NCBI GenBank assembly: GCA_030442055.1
Contig: JAUJEB010000005.1
Span: 372,001-436,000, forward strand
Origin: Agaribacillus aureus
GTDB lineage: Bacteria > Bacteroidota > Bacteroidia > Cytophagales > Cyclobacteriaceae
Length of the DNA: 64,000 nucleotides
Direction: 5' to 3'
The notes under the pieces were generated by a model. That model worked only from the letters and a program-made list of their open reading frames with translations, searched no databases and had not been told where the DNA came from. Below are positions 53,422 through 62,745 of the stretch, piece after piece; the stretch's first letter is position 1, and each line of letters begins with the position of its first letter. The position numbers and the translations under genes were made by a program.

Positions 53422-56010
53422 TTATTCGTGTTTCAGGCATTGCGCAGGATTGGCACGGGCTACTTTGACTGTGTGAATTCCTGTGGTAAACCAGGCAATT
53501 AACAGGGCAAAAGATCCTGCGCCGGCAAAGAACCACCATTTTAAATCAATGCGGTAGGCAAAGCTCTCCAACCAATTGGAGGCAACAAAATAGCTTAGCG
53601 GCAATGCAATAACAATGGCAATTAACACCATTTTGGTAAAGTCACCTGATAAATGGCGGACAATACCAAATGTACTTAGGCCCAGTATTTTCCTGATGCC
53701 AATTTCTTTTATTCTTCTTTGAGTATCGAAGATTGTGAGGCCGGATAACCCCAGACAAGATATCAGGATGGCAAGTCCTGCAAAGTAACGGGATAAGGTG
53801 GCGATCCTTTGTTCGGCTACATATTGCACCTGGTAATCCTGGTCCAGAAACTTGTAGTCAAAAGAAAAGCCCGGATTGAACGCTTGATAAAATTCCTGGA
53901 GATCTTTGACTGTTTCCAGTTCTCTTCCAGCTTTGATCCTGACCATTAGCCTGTCTGTCCTTCCTTGCCACAAAGCTATGACGACCGGTTTTATGTTTTC
54001 GTGAAGTGATTCAAAATGAAAGTTTTTGGCCACACCAATGATCTTTCTGTCATCGAAACCCCAATCAACAGACTTCCCGACCGGGTCTTTTAATCCCATA
54101 AGATCAATAGCGGCTTCATTAAAAATGAGGTTTTTCCAGTCATCACCAAATTCCCTGGCAAAGCCTCTTCCCGATAGCATTTCTATGCCAAGGGTTTCTA
54201 TCATATCATAGTTGACGGCTATTACTTCAAATTCGGTCTGGTCTTCGGGGTCTCTCCCTTCCCAGTTAAATCCACCAACACCCCATGTGTGACCCGCCAG
54301 GTTATGCCGGATACTCGAGGCGCTGATAACACCTGGCTGGCGTCTGACTTCAGAAAGGAAGGTTTCAAGTGATGTGGACTCCAAAAGTTTTCCTTCTCTT
54401 TTAAACGAGATAATATTGTCTCTGTTAAATCCCAGGTTTTTTGTTTGTATAAATTCAATTTGCTTGTATATCACCAAAACCGATAAAATCAAAATTACCG
54501 ATATGGCAAATTGAAAGATCACCAATCCTTCGCGGACCCATAATCCCCCTATGGTGTTATTGATTTTCCCTTTCAGGGTGGGTGCCGGTTTAAAACCGGA
54601 AAGGTATAAGGCGGGATAGCTACCGGATATCAGGCCTGTGATCAGGGTGATGCCCAATAAAGATACAACCAGGGAATAATCAAAATTTAACAGCAAATGC
54701 TTTCCGGTAATTTCATTGAATTGGGGCAATAGTAGGAAAACGAGGGTTATGGCTAATATGAGCGATAAAAAAGCCATGGCCAATGACTCATTTAAGTACT
54801 GAAACACCAGTGACTTTCGACCAGCCCCGACAGCTTTTTTTATACCCACTTCTTTTATCCTCCTGGACGCCTTGGCAGTGGACAGGTTCATAAAATTAAT
54901 GCAGGCAATGACTAGTATAAAAATAGCAATAATGGAAAATAGCCTGACATATTCTATCCTTCCGCCGGCCTGTACCCCGTCCTTATATTTACCATATAGG
55001 TATTTTTCGGAATAGCGTTTTATAAATGGTTTTCGGAACGTAATGCGGTTGTTAGTTTTAACCTTGACATAATCAGCAATTTTACGGTTGAATTCTTCGG
55101 TATTTGTACCCGCCTTTAAAATCAGATAAACGCGATTACCCGTGTTCCCCCATTTTAAGACGCTTGGATACATTTCTTCATAAAGCTCATAGGATAAGGC
55201 AAAGTCAAACCGGTCGGAAGCATTAGAAGGCAGTGTTTTGTAAATGCCTGAAATAAAGAATTGTTTCTCACGCTCAAATTCTATGACCTGACCAAGCAGG
55301 TTTTCGGTTGTATTAAATAATTTCACTGCCAGCGCTTCCGAGATTACAATCGCGTTTTTATCCAATAGCATACGCGATTTATCACCGTGAATAAAGTGAT
55401 AGGAGAAAACGTTGAAAAAATCCTTACCGACGTAGTGCCCGTTTGCTCTTATATAGTTCTCTCCTGCTGAAAGAGAAATATTTTCAGCCGGACCGCCCGT
55501 AGCTGCGGCGTAGACTACCTCCGGCATTTCCGAGGCCAGCGTCGTCGCTATAAGTCCAGAAGTCGTGGGCGAGGTCCAGATGCCGTAGGACCGTTCATGG
55601 TGTTCCATCACCTGGAAAAGTTGGCGGTCTTTTTGATAAAACTTATCGACATTTAATTCATCGTTCACCCACAGATAAATAAATAAGGTGCAGGCCATAC
55701 CTGTAGACAAGCCAATTAAATTAACCAGAAACGAGGTTTTATATCGCCTGAAAGTCCGGTAGGTAAGCAGAAAGTTGTGGCGGAAGATAGCCTGGTGATT
55801 TGAGTGATAACTTTTTTTTAATGACCTGATAAATACAGGTCTGAAGAACTTGATTACATTTCTGGCAAATTTCCAGTTAGCCCTGGTTGGAGATTTTTTG
55901 TAGTCATCTTCATACAGCTCGACCAGATCCCCCTCAATTTCTTCCAGGTATTCTTCCCGGCAAAACCAGCGCAGGAATTTCAAAGCGTTTTTGGGAGGGG
56001 TTGGTTTCAT
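53422..56010 (-). CDS. FtsX/MacB-type ABC transporter permease with N-terminal prefix domain
   Basis: 862 residues. A cytoplasmic prefix (1-95: LKFLRWFCREEYLEEIEGDL, VELYEDDYKKSPTRANWKFA) of the kind found in Bacteroidota permeases precedes a MacB-like periplasmic domain and two FtsX modules. FtsX helices are visible in LFSIIAIFILVIACINFMNL STAKASRRIKEVGIKKAVGA, and in LSRYFAGLAILISCLGLSGL TIFDTQRRIKEIGIRKILGL near the C-terminus. No ATPase gene is adjacent; it must use one encoded elsewhere. The PadR regulator overlaps its start by one base, so regulator and permease form one operon. Export of antimicrobial or lipid-like compounds is the usual role. Confidence 0.92.
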   Translation of the reverse strand: MKPTPPKNALKFLRWFCREEYLEEIEGDLVELYEDDYKKSPTRANWKFARNVIKFFRPVFIRSLKKSYHSNHQAIFRHNFLLTYRTFRRYKTSFLVNLIGLSTGMACTLFIYLWVNDELNVDKFYQKDRQLFQVMEHHERSYGIWTSPTTSGLIATTLASEMPEVVYAAATGGPAENISLSAGENYIRANGHYVGKDFFNVFSYHFIHGDKSRMLLDKNAIVISEALAVKLFNTTENLLGQVIEFEREKQFFISGIYKTLPSNASDRFDFALSYELYEEMYPSVLKWGNTGNRVYLILKAGTNTEEFNRKIADYVKVKTNNRITFRKPFIKRYSEKYLYGKYKDGVQAGGRIEYVRLFSIIAIFILVIACINFMNLSTAKASRRIKEVGIKKAVGAGRKSLVFQYLNESLAMAFLSLILAITLVFLLLPQFNEITGKHLLLNFDYSLVVSLLGITLITGLISGSYPALYLSGFKPAPTLKGKINNTIGGLWVREGLVIFQFAISVILILSVLVIYKQIEFIQTKNLGFNRDNIISFKREGKLLESTSLETFLSEVRRQPGVISASSIRHNLAGHTWGVGGFNWEGRDPEDQTEFEVIAVNYDMIETLGIEMLSGRGFAREFGDDWKNLIFNEAAIDLMGLKDPVGKSVDWGFDDRKIIGVAKNFHFESLHENIKPVVIALWQGRTDRLMVRIKAGRELETVKDLQEFYQAFNPGFSFDYKFLDQDYQVQYVAEQRIATLSRYFAGLAILISCLGLSGLTIFDTQRRIKEIGIRKILGLSTFGIVRHLSGDFTKMVLIAIVIALPLSYFVASNWLESFAYRIDLKWWFFAGAGSFALLIAWFTTGIHTVKVARANPAQCLKHE

Positions 56011-56336
56011 TAACCAAAGGAAATTTTAGGGATCAGCCGATAAATACTATTCCTTAAAGCATATTGATCATCCAGCATTCTTTTTCCGAGCGCTGTAACC
56101 ACATAAAACTTTTTTCTCCTGCCGCCACGTTCATTGGTAATTCCTCCGTAGCTTGATTTGACAAATCCTTTATTCTCCATGCGCTTCAATGCTACATGAA
56201 TGGCACTTATATTGATCTTTTTGCCTAACTTTTCTTCCAGCTTCTCCAGAATTAAGACACCGTAGGCTTTATCGTGCAAAGCCGCTACCATCAGTAATAC
56301 CAATTCTTCAAATTCTCCAAGTGAATGTTGAACCAT
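56010..56336 (-). CDS. PadR-family transcriptional regulator
   Basis: 108 residues. The winged-helix core (about 10-85) reads FEELVLLMVAALHDKAYGVL, ILEKLEEKLGKKINISAIHV, ALKRMENKGFVKSSYGGITN, ERGGRRKKFYVVTALGKRM. It is the short PadR form without a C-terminal dimerisation domain. It starts the operon with the FtsX-type permease (stop and start overlap at 56010) and probably represses it until an inducer binds. Confidence 0.94.
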   Translation of the reverse strand: MVQHSLGEFEELVLLMVAALHDKAYGVLILEKLEEKLGKKINISAIHVALKRMENKGFVKSSYGGITNERGGRRKKFYVVTALGKRMLDDQYALRNSIYRLIPKISFG

Positions 56337-56520
56337 GACAAATTATTTACTTAACAAGTATGAATATAATATATTAATTTCACTTTTGCTAAGTAAACTA
56401 TTTAATTTTTGAAAATTGTAAGGAGGCCCCATAAATCTTTAAGGCTTCGATGCGACAATAAATACGACCAAAGAGCCTTTTGTGAATGCCGGCCTGAAGG
56501 GAAAATGTTTAACACAAAAA

Positions 56521-56539
56521 AGACGCCCTGAGGGCGCCT
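56521..56539 (-). terminator. Rho-independent terminator of the lipoprotein gene
   Basis: On the minus strand GGCGCCC-TCA-GGGCGTC is followed by TTTTTT. One pair is a G-U wobble that forms only in the minus-strand RNA, confirming the direction. It lies 70 bases after the stop at 56609. Confidence 0.8.
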
Positions 56540-56608
56540 CTATGATATTAAGAATTGGAAATTATTTTATTGTTTGGAATGGCTGCTACTAGCCGGTGTT
56601 TTAATGGT

Positions 56609-57265
56609 TTAATCCAGTTTTACTTCCATATAGCCACCTATATTGGCCTCAATTGCCTCGGAACCGTTGTACCAATACCCCTTTAGCTCTGCTTTTTGGC
56701 TGTTGTAAGTCAAGTCGAATTGGAATGTCACAAATGAGGTCCCTCCGTCAAAACTTAATACGGTAGTAATGGTTTTTCCTTCAATGGTCCAATCACCTGT
56801 TCCGGTAACTCCTGTAACGGTTGAGGTTGTTGAACCGTCTTCTTTGAAGTCTATCGTGATGTCCTTAGTCACGACTGTTGAGTTTGGGTCACTATTATAT
56901 CCACCGGTGAAGTCCCCCATAAATTTGTTTTCAATTTCCAGTGTTACGGTGGTCTGACCAATGGAATTTGTGGCGACTGCGGTGACAATGTTTTTACCAA
57001 GTGGAAGACTCTTTCTCCAATGAACGGTTCCGTTATCATCATTTATATAAAGTCCCTCCGTTGATCCTGACAAAGAAATGTTTCCTACCTCTCCATTCCA
57101 GTTCAATGTTGGAAGGCCTGAATTACCTTCATCGTGAAAGTCAGTTGTAAAACTGGTTTCGCTATAACTAAGCGATGGTCCCACTGGCTGTGGCTCTTCA
57201 TCTTTTTTAGAGCAGGAAGCGAATACTACAGTGGCTATTAACAATGCAAATTTTAAAGTTTTCAT
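56609..57265 (-). CDS. Secreted lipoprotein with Ig-like repeats, unknown function
   Basis: 218 residues. The lipoprotein signal FALLIATVVFASC is followed by SKKDEEPQP, a spacer typical of Bacteroidota surface lipoproteins. The mature part is beta-rich (LSYSETSFTTDFHDEGNSGL, NIVTAVATNSIGQTTVTLEI, STVTGVTGTGDWTIEGKTIT) and looks like two Ig/lipocalin-like domains. It is monocistronic with a good terminator. No ligand is identifiable. Confidence 0.75.
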   Translation of the reverse strand: MKTLKFALLIATVVFASCSKKDEEPQPVGPSLSYSETSFTTDFHDEGNSGLPTLNWNGEVGNISLSGSTEGLYINDDNGTVHWRKSLPLGKNIVTAVATNSIGQTTVTLEIENKFMGDFTGGYNSDPNSTVVTKDITIDFKEDGSTTSTVTGVTGTGDWTIEGKTITTVLSFDGGTSFVTFQFDLTYNSQKAELKGYWYNGSEAIEANIGGYMEVKLD

Positions 57266-57551
57266 GATCGTATAATTTTTTTGATTTGATATTTTCTAAT
57301 TATTTATCTCTTGGTACACCACCACTTGAAAAACCTAACCAGTTGTTGAAAAAAAATTTTAAATTTTTTAAAATCTTGGTAGCTCCACGGTTTTTCCCGC
57401 CGGATATTTTTCATTCCCATACAACCTTTTGAGCGCCTGGCAGCACTTTAAGTCAAGTAAGCTTTGAAAGCCGGTAGATTGCCGGTATCGATTCCTTTCA
57501 GACCAGTATTTGTTTGAAAAGGGCTCTTCTTTAATCATAAATACAACCGAT
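57266..57551. other. Divergent intergenic region
   Basis: Holds promoters for the lipoprotein (minus) and the protease-propeller gene (plus). A very A/T-rich run lies near 57346-57374. No other element seen. Confidence 0.4.
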
Positions 57552-60461
57552 ATGATCAAAACCTTTTTACACAAAATTTTGCTGGCGGTTTTTATGTTGT
57601 TCATGTTTTGCAAAGGCCTGCATGGCCAAAACGAGGATATAGAAACGGCTCTTGGGTTGGATCCATCGTCTCAGAAATGGCAAAAAATCGATACAGACCA
57701 CGCGCTAATAATATTTCCGGAGGGTGCCGGGCACCTGGCCCAGCGGATTGCCGCGTTGTTAATGGCCATTGGGGAGCAGGAGTCGGGCAGCGTTGGTGGG
57801 ATGGCGCAAAAAGTGCCTATCATTTTACATAGTAACTCGACCATACCAGGTGGCGTGCCTTTTATCGGCCCCTGGAAATCGGATTGGATTACAACGCCTT
57901 CGCAGTTATTTTTTGCCGGTCCTGTGGAATGGATGGACCTTTTAACCATCCATGAATACCGGCACCATCAACAAATGGCCAGGGCCAAGCATGGTTGGTT
58001 TGCTGATTTTTTAAGGGTTGGTCTTGGGCAAACAGGCTGGTTCGTCTCTATGTTAATGATTCAACCTACCTGGTTTTTTGAAGGTGATGCGACCTACGCC
58101 GAAACCATGCTGTCAAATGCCGGAAGAGGCCGTACCCCCAATTTTGACAGAGACTACAAGGCGTTGCGTCTGAGTGGTCGTCATTATGATTACGAAAAGG
58201 CCAACAGAAATTCCAAGAGAGATTTTGTGCCTAATATTTACAGAGAGGGATTCTACATGGTGTCTTATGCACGGAAACATTTTGGTAACGATGTCTGGCT
58301 AAAGGTGCTGGATGATACTTATAAAAGGAAAGGCATATTTTACCCCTTTAGCAGAAGTTTGAAAAAGTATACGGGATTTACGACAAAGGAATTATATGCT
58401 GCTACCATGAAAGAACTGGACAGCATATGGCAGGCTGAACAAAATCAGCTCGACCTGACTTCTTCGACATTAAGATCTGCAAAACCTCATAAAGTATTCA
58501 CCAGTTATCGCTTCCCACATTATGCAAGCGATAAATCAATCATTGCTGAAAAATCTGCCTTCAACGAAATCAAGACCTATTACAGGATTGATGAAAATGG
58601 CAAAGAGCAGAAAATGTTTTCTCCCGGTTTCATAACCGAGGATCATACAAATATGTCTCTGGCGGGAAATCTTATGGCATGGTCGGAAAACACTTTTCAC
58701 GAAAGGTGGGGTCTGAAGGACTATGCTGTCATAAAAACCTATAATGTAGCTACCGGACAGAAGAAAAAAATAACAGCCAAATCCAGATATGTATCACCTG
58801 CACCATCTTATGACGGAAAAATGATAGTGACGGTCTGGCTGAAAAAAGATGGCACCCACGACCTGGTTATACTCAATGCGGAAACCGGCAAGGTCATTAA
58901 TATTTTGCCAAATCCGGATCAATGTTTTTTTTCCTACCCGAAATGGATGGAGGACGGATCGGCTGTTGTGGTGACTGTCACCAACAAAAATGGCAATGCG
59001 ATTCGCTATTACAATATTCAGCATGGCGATTTTGAAGATCTCACGGAATTTAATGACCAGCTGATCACCCGTACTTTTCCTAAAGGGGAATACGTGTATT
59101 TTTCAGCAGCATATACTGGTATTGATAACATTTTTGCGCTTAGACTAAAGGATAAGTCCCTTTATCAGGTTACTTCCACCAGGTTTGGCGCTTATGACCC
59201 TGCCGTTTCGCCCGATAATAGCCGGCTGGTATTTAGTGAATTTACAGCCGATGGGTTTGAACTAAGAGAAATGGAACTTGACCAGGGGCGGTGGCGCAAG
59301 TATATCAAGGTCCTGCCCGCCTCTTTTCGGCATTTTGAATCCCTGGCTGTACAGGAAGGGGGAAATGTATTGGAAGACATTCAGGATACTACTTTTGTTG
59401 TCGGTAAATTCAGGCCATTTCTAAAAAGTCCCATAAACCTTCACAGCTGGAATCCGGTAATTGAAAATCCCAATTACGGTATAAACCTGACGTCGGAAAA
59501 CATTATGAGTACCGCGAAAGCTACAGCAGGATTTGAATACAACAGCAATGAAAAAAGCTGGAAAACTTCCGGCATCCTTTCTTACGGCGCCCTATATCCC
59601 ATATTCGATATTGGATTTTCTCATGGGGAGAGAAATTCAGAGTTGATTTACAGTGAATCCAATATACGGTACAACGGCAAATGGAGAGAAAACATTATTT
59701 TCGGAGGTGTTCGGATCCCTTTTAATCTTTCTTCCGGAAATTATACCACAAAAATGCAAATTGGCGGCGCCTACCAGTACCGTGACCTGCAGTTTAAAGA
59801 TGAAATTACCAACCCGTTAAGAAATGGAAATTTTGGTGCCATTTCAGTGGCTTACAACTTTGAAAGGTTTCAACAAAGCGCCCGGCAGTTTGTAGCCCCA
59901 AGATTTGGTCAAACATTTAACATATTGTACGATCAAACGATCAATACCACCCAAAATGAAGGCAGCAGATTTCAGATTGATGGTGGTTTGTATTTTCCGG
60001 GAATGTTCAAAAACCATTCATTTTTCACCTTTGGGTCTTATAAGAAAGAGGAGGTAACGGATAGTTACCGGTTTCAGGATAATTTTTTCCCCAGCAGGGG
60101 CTATAACAACGACATTTTTGTGGACGGCCGGTTTGATTCAAATGCTTATGATGACATTTACCGCGTAAGCCTGAATTACGCATTTCCTTTAGGGTTTCCC
60201 GATTTATCCCTTGGCTCCATTGCCTATGTTCGCGGAGTTAAAGCCACCTTGTTTTATGATCATACCGAAGCTATGTTTGAACAGGAAAAAATATTTATGA
60301 GGTCTGCAGGCGTTGATATCAGCCTGGATGTTCCGCTGTTCAGGCTTTTGCAACCGGAATTTATTGTGAGGTTTGTCAACCGGTTCGACCTGCCCAATGC
60401 CGGTCAGAAATCAAACTTTAATGTGGAATTCGCCTTTGATATTGTTGATTTGGTATTCTAG
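57552..60461 (+). CDS. Secreted HExxH metallopeptidase-like domain fused to beta-propeller and outer-membrane barrel
   Basis: About 969 residues from the ATG at 57552 (MIKTFLHKILLAVFMLFMFC, signal peptide). A peptidase-MA/gluzincin-like domain (about 30-290) carries the zinc motif HEYRH at 134-138 and the downstream Glu177 in WFFEGDA, the usual third ligand. The middle (about 300-610) is a TolB/WD40-like propeller (GAYDPAVSPDNSRLVFSEFT, YPKWMEDGSAVVVTVTN). The C-terminus (about 650-969) is a beta-barrel with alternating aromatic strands ending FNVEFAFDIVDLVF. It is likely anchored in the outer membrane with the protease outside or in the periplasm. Homologues in Bacteroidota are usually unnamed. 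Confidence 0.8.
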   Translation: MIKTFLHKILLAVFMLFMFCKGLHGQNEDIETALGLDPSSQKWQKIDTDHALIIFPEGAGHLAQRIAALLMAIGEQESGSVGGMAQKVPIILHSNSTIPGGVPFIGPWKSDWITTPSQLFFAGPVEWMDLLTIHEYRHHQQMARAKHGWFADFLRVGLGQTGWFVSMLMIQPTWFFEGDATYAETMLSNAGRGRTPNFDRDYKALRLSGRHYDYEKANRNSKRDFVPNIYREGFYMVSYARKHFGNDVWLKVLDDTYKRKGIFYPFSRSLKKYTGFTTKELYAATMKELDSIWQAEQNQLDLTSSTLRSAKPHKVFTSYRFPHYASDKSIIAEKSAFNEIKTYYRIDENGKEQKMFSPGFITEDHTNMSLAGNLMAWSENTFHERWGLKDYAVIKTYNVATGQKKKITAKSRYVSPAPSYDGKMIVTVWLKKDGTHDLVILNAETGKVINILPNPDQCFFSYPKWMEDGSAVVVTVTNKNGNAIRYYNIQHGDFEDLTEFNDQLITRTFPKGEYVYFSAAYTGIDNIFALRLKDKSLYQVTSTRFGAYDPAVSPDNSRLVFSEFTADGFELREMELDQGRWRKYIKVLPASFRHFESLAVQEGGNVLEDIQDTTFVVGKFRPFLKSPINLHSWNPVIENPNYGINLTSENIMSTAKATAGFEYNSNEKSWKTSGILSYGALYPIFDIGFSHGERNSELIYSESNIRYNGKWRENIIFGGVRIPFNLSSGNYTTKMQIGGAYQYRDLQFKDEITNPLRNGNFGAISVAYNFERFQQSARQFVAPRFGQTFNILYDQTINTTQNEGSRFQIDGGLYFPGMFKNHSFFTFGSYKKEEVTDSYRFQDNFFPSRGYNNDIFVDGRFDSNAYDDIYRVSLNYAFPLGFPDLSLGSIAYVRGVKATLFYDHTEAMFEQEKIFMRSAGVDISLDVPLFRLLQPEFIVRFVNRFDLPNAGQKSNFNVEFAFDIVDLVF

Positions 60462-60492
60462 GGATCGGAAACATCTGGCAGCTTGAATAAGG

Positions 60493-61110
60493 TCAAAACT
60501 TTGGTTGACGGTATTTCTTTCGAATTAAAGCTTTATCGATCTTTTCGAGGCAATGTTTACAAAATTGCTTTTTTGCATTGTAAAAATATTGTGGACTTGG
60601 CAAGCTTGATACAACAGCACATTGATTGCTTTCAAGGCAATGTTTCAGGCCAATCAGGTGGCCCATTTCATGGATCAGGACTTTGGCCAACAGGTTTTCA
60701 TATTGCCTTGTACTTGTGGATTCACTTTTCACAACCAGTGTAGAGGCGACGGCGACACGGCCGCCCAGGGTCGCATACCCTCTGACCGAAAACCGGGCCC
60801 AATCACCTGGACTGATTCCTCTTTTGGTGAGAAAGATGTTTTTATCGTACTTCAGGGGTAATTCCTGATCAATATATTCAATCACTTTTCTAAAATTGAT
60901 AGTATCTCTTTTGAATTCAGCCGGCAGGTCAACGTCTTTGATGGCATAAACTTTCGCGTGAAAATATTTTTCCAGTTCCTTTGTGGCAAAATTCACGGTC
61001 TCTTCAATAATGCCGTCATCGACGATAAGTCCGATCCCAAACTTATCCGGCCGTTTGGACGGGAAAGAAAAATGCACCCATAAAAATAAGATCAGGTGAA
61101 AGTTTGTCAT
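60493..61110 (-). CDS. Archaemetzincin-family metalloprotease, variant
   Basis: 205 residues with a hydrophobic N-terminus (MTNFHLILFLWVHFSF) that may be a signal. The zinc site is H147-EMGH-x2-GLK-H157, directly followed by C158. The structural cysteines C158, C164, C184 and C187 match the archaemetzincin signature except that the first pair is spaced by five residues where four are typical, and the Met-turn (CxM) is C164-A-V. The enzyme should be a zinc aminopeptidase/protease; loss of the Met-turn methionine may weaken activity. It converges with the protease-propeller gene. Confidence 0.85.
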   Translation of the reverse strand: MTNFHLILFLWVHFSFPSKRPDKFGIGLIVDDGIIEETVNFATKELEKYFHAKVYAIKDVDLPAEFKRDTINFRKVIEYIDQELPLKYDKNIFLTKRGISPGDWARFSVRGYATLGGRVAVASTLVVKSESTSTRQYENLLAKVLIHEMGHLIGLKHCLESNQCAVVSSLPSPQYFYNAKKQFCKHCLEKIDKALIRKKYRQPKF

Positions 61111-61143
61111 TTTTATTTATTGGGTTTTGGCGCAGATAATCGG

Positions 61144-61536
61144 TCAATTACTCGCTGAGTTTTCCCCGGCAAACAATTCTCTGCAATTTCCGGAACAGGT
61201 CTCCCTGGCAGTTACCAATTTTATTTTCAGGTTTTGTAATTCGGCAATTTTTTGGTCGATGACCTCGAGTTTGGGATCCATGATGGCGGAAACGGAACGA
61301 CAGTTCAAAGCGTCAGATTCTTCCAGCGATAATATTTCCTTTATTTCTCTCAATGTGAATCCAAATGCTTTGATCTGCCGGATGTAGCGGAGGCGATCAA
61401 TGATCCGCTGCCCGTAATTTCGATAATTATTATCATAGCGGTCTTTTTTGTCAAGCTTTATCAATCCGATTTTTTCATACCATCGGATCGTGTCTTTCGA
61501 AAAACCCGTTTGTTTTGATATTTCGCCTATCAGCAT
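61144..61536 (-). CDS. MerR-family metal-responsive regulator
   Basis: 130 residues from the ATG at 61534-61536 (MLIGEISKQTGFSKDTIRWY), the normal MerR start; the frame is open 15 codons upstream. The HTH/wing is followed by a long dimerisation helix and a metal loop with C79, C114 and C118. C79 is the position kept by sensors of divalent ions (ZntR, MerR) and replaced by Ser in monovalent CueR, so Zn/Cd/Hg/Pb-type sensing is predicted. The gene is divergent from the small Cys protein at 61611, with a classical 19-bp-spacer operator-promoter between. Confidence 0.93.
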   Translation of the reverse strand: MLIGEISKQTGFSKDTIRWYEKIGLIKLDKKDRYDNNYRNYGQRIIDRLRYIRQIKAFGFTLREIKEILSLEESDALNCRSVSAIMDPKLEVIDQKIAELQNLKIKLVTARETCSGNCRELFAGENSASN

Positions 61537-61559
61537 TTTTAATTTTTTTAAAAAAACAC

Positions 61560-61590
61560 TTGACATTGGAGTATACTCCACGCCTTATCT
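61560..61590 (+). promoter_or_regulatory. MerR-type stretched promoter with palindromic operator
   Basis: TTGACA (61560-61565) and TTATCT (61585-61590) are separated by exactly 19 bp. The spacer contains the perfect palindrome GGAGTATACTCC (61568-61579). This is the arrangement MerR proteins untwist on metal binding. It faces the gene at 61611. Confidence 0.85.
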
Positions 61591-61610
61591 TCCAATAAAA
61601 ATACAAAATC

Positions 61611-62036
61611 ATGGAAACATTAACGAACTGGCTGATTTGTATAATTTTGATAAATCCTCTGATCATGAACAAGATATCTGCTCAAAACCACCGCGCTGCC
61701 GATCAGGCAGCGAACCCGATTGTTTCACCTAACCAGTATGTATGTCAGTTGACAGGACCGGAATTAGCTAAACGAAAAGCAAAGCTGCAGGAAGAGGTTT
61801 TTTCCCAGGTAAAGCAAATAACAGAAGTTGAAAACGGTTATGTATTTCATTTCGCCGATGATGATGACTTTCTGTTAAAATTGATGGATTATATGCTGGC
61901 GGAGAAAAAGTGTTGTGCGTTTTTTCAATTCGACCTTTCTGTAAAAGCTCATGGGGGCGGCATCGACTGGAAAATATCAGGTCCGGCGGAAGCCAAGGAA
62001 ATGCTGCGCTTACTGGTTGAAGATGTTGGCAAATGA
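61611..62036 (+). CDS. Small exported Cys protein of a MerR-controlled unit
   Basis: 141 residues. The N-terminus (METLTNWLICIILINPLIMN KISAQ) is signal-like. The rest contains VCQLTGPELAKRKAKLQEEV, ENGYVFHFADDDDFLLKLMD and EKKCCAFFQFDLSV, with a CC pair and an earlier Cys. I recognise this pattern from small proteins encoded beside metal-type MerR genes; they are suspected metal-binding or metal-stress proteins but are not characterised to my knowledge. Control by the adjacent MerR is well supported by the promoter. Confidence 0.7.
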   Translation: METLTNWLICIILINPLIMNKISAQNHRAADQAANPIVSPNQYVCQLTGPELAKRKAKLQEEVFSQVKQITEVENGYVFHFADDDDFLLKLMDYMLAEKKCCAFFQFDLSVKAHGGGIDWKISGPAEAKEMLRLLVEDVGK

Positions 62037-62163
62037 CCGCGGTGTGATTGCATAAAGACAGGACTTTGATTATTTATTGGAATTGTGCCAGTGCATGGTC
62101 TGATAAATCAGCCCCCTTCCGAAGCCGCTATTTGACCGGGGCCTCCTTTTGTCGTATAATGTA

Positions 62164-62745
62164 ATGAACATGGGATCACTATCTGAAACGGAAATCATTA
62201 CAAGGGCAAAGAGCGGGGATACTCGCGCATTTAGAATACTGGTGGAACGATACCAATCCATGATGTTTTCCGTGTCCTGCCGGTTCTTAGATAAGGACGA
62301 GGCCGAGGATATAGTGCAGGAGGCCTTTATCCGGCTTTGGAAGAATCTTCACAAATACAGACCGGGTATTAAACTGACTACGTGGCTATACCGGATTGTC
62401 ACTAATCTTTGCCTGGATCAGCTGAAGTCAAAGCATCGTAGAAACCGGTTCAGAAGAGCAGATATTACTGAAATAGATGCTGTGAAAGATCATTCAACGC
62501 CTGATAAGGAACTAGAGGGTCGTGAGCTTTTACAATACGTGTTACAATTAGCCCAAAGCCTGACGCCTAAACAACGAGCCGTTTTCATATTGCGCGATCT
62601 GGAGGGACTTTCAAGCGATGAGGTATGTGAAGTGTTATCCATGAAGGCAGGCAATGTTAAAAGTAATCTCTACTACGCGCGAAAAGCCCTGCACGAGAAA
62701 TTAAAACAGTATTTTGAAGTAAAAGAAAGACGATTGTTGTTATGA
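62164..62745 (+). CDS. ECF RNA polymerase sigma factor (RpoE/SigW-like)
   Basis: About 193 residues from the ATG at 62164 (MNMGSLSETEIITRAKSGDT; another ATG at 62170). Region 2: LVERYQSMMFSVSCRFLDKD, EAEDIVQEAFIRLWKN; region 4: LTPKQRAVFILRDLEGLSSD, EVCEVLSMKAGNVKSNLYYA. It differs from the FecI-like factor at 16 kb by its longer region-4 linker and its partner. The stop overlaps the start of the anti-sigma gene (ATGA), so the two are translationally coupled. Confidence 0.95.
   Translation: MNMGSLSETEIITRAKSGDTRAFRILVERYQSMMFSVSCRFLDKDEAEDIVQEAFIRLWKNLHKYRPGIKLTTWLYRIVTNLCLDQLKSKHRRNRFRRADITEIDAVKDHSTPDKELEGRELLQYVLQLAQSLTPKQRAVFILRDLEGLSSDEVCEVLSMKAGNVKSNLYYARKALHEKLKQYFEVKERRLLL

Noticed and set aside
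60483-60868. Three plus-strand frames overlapping the archaemetzincin gene
   Set aside because: The minus-strand protein has the complete zinc signature, so these are shadows.
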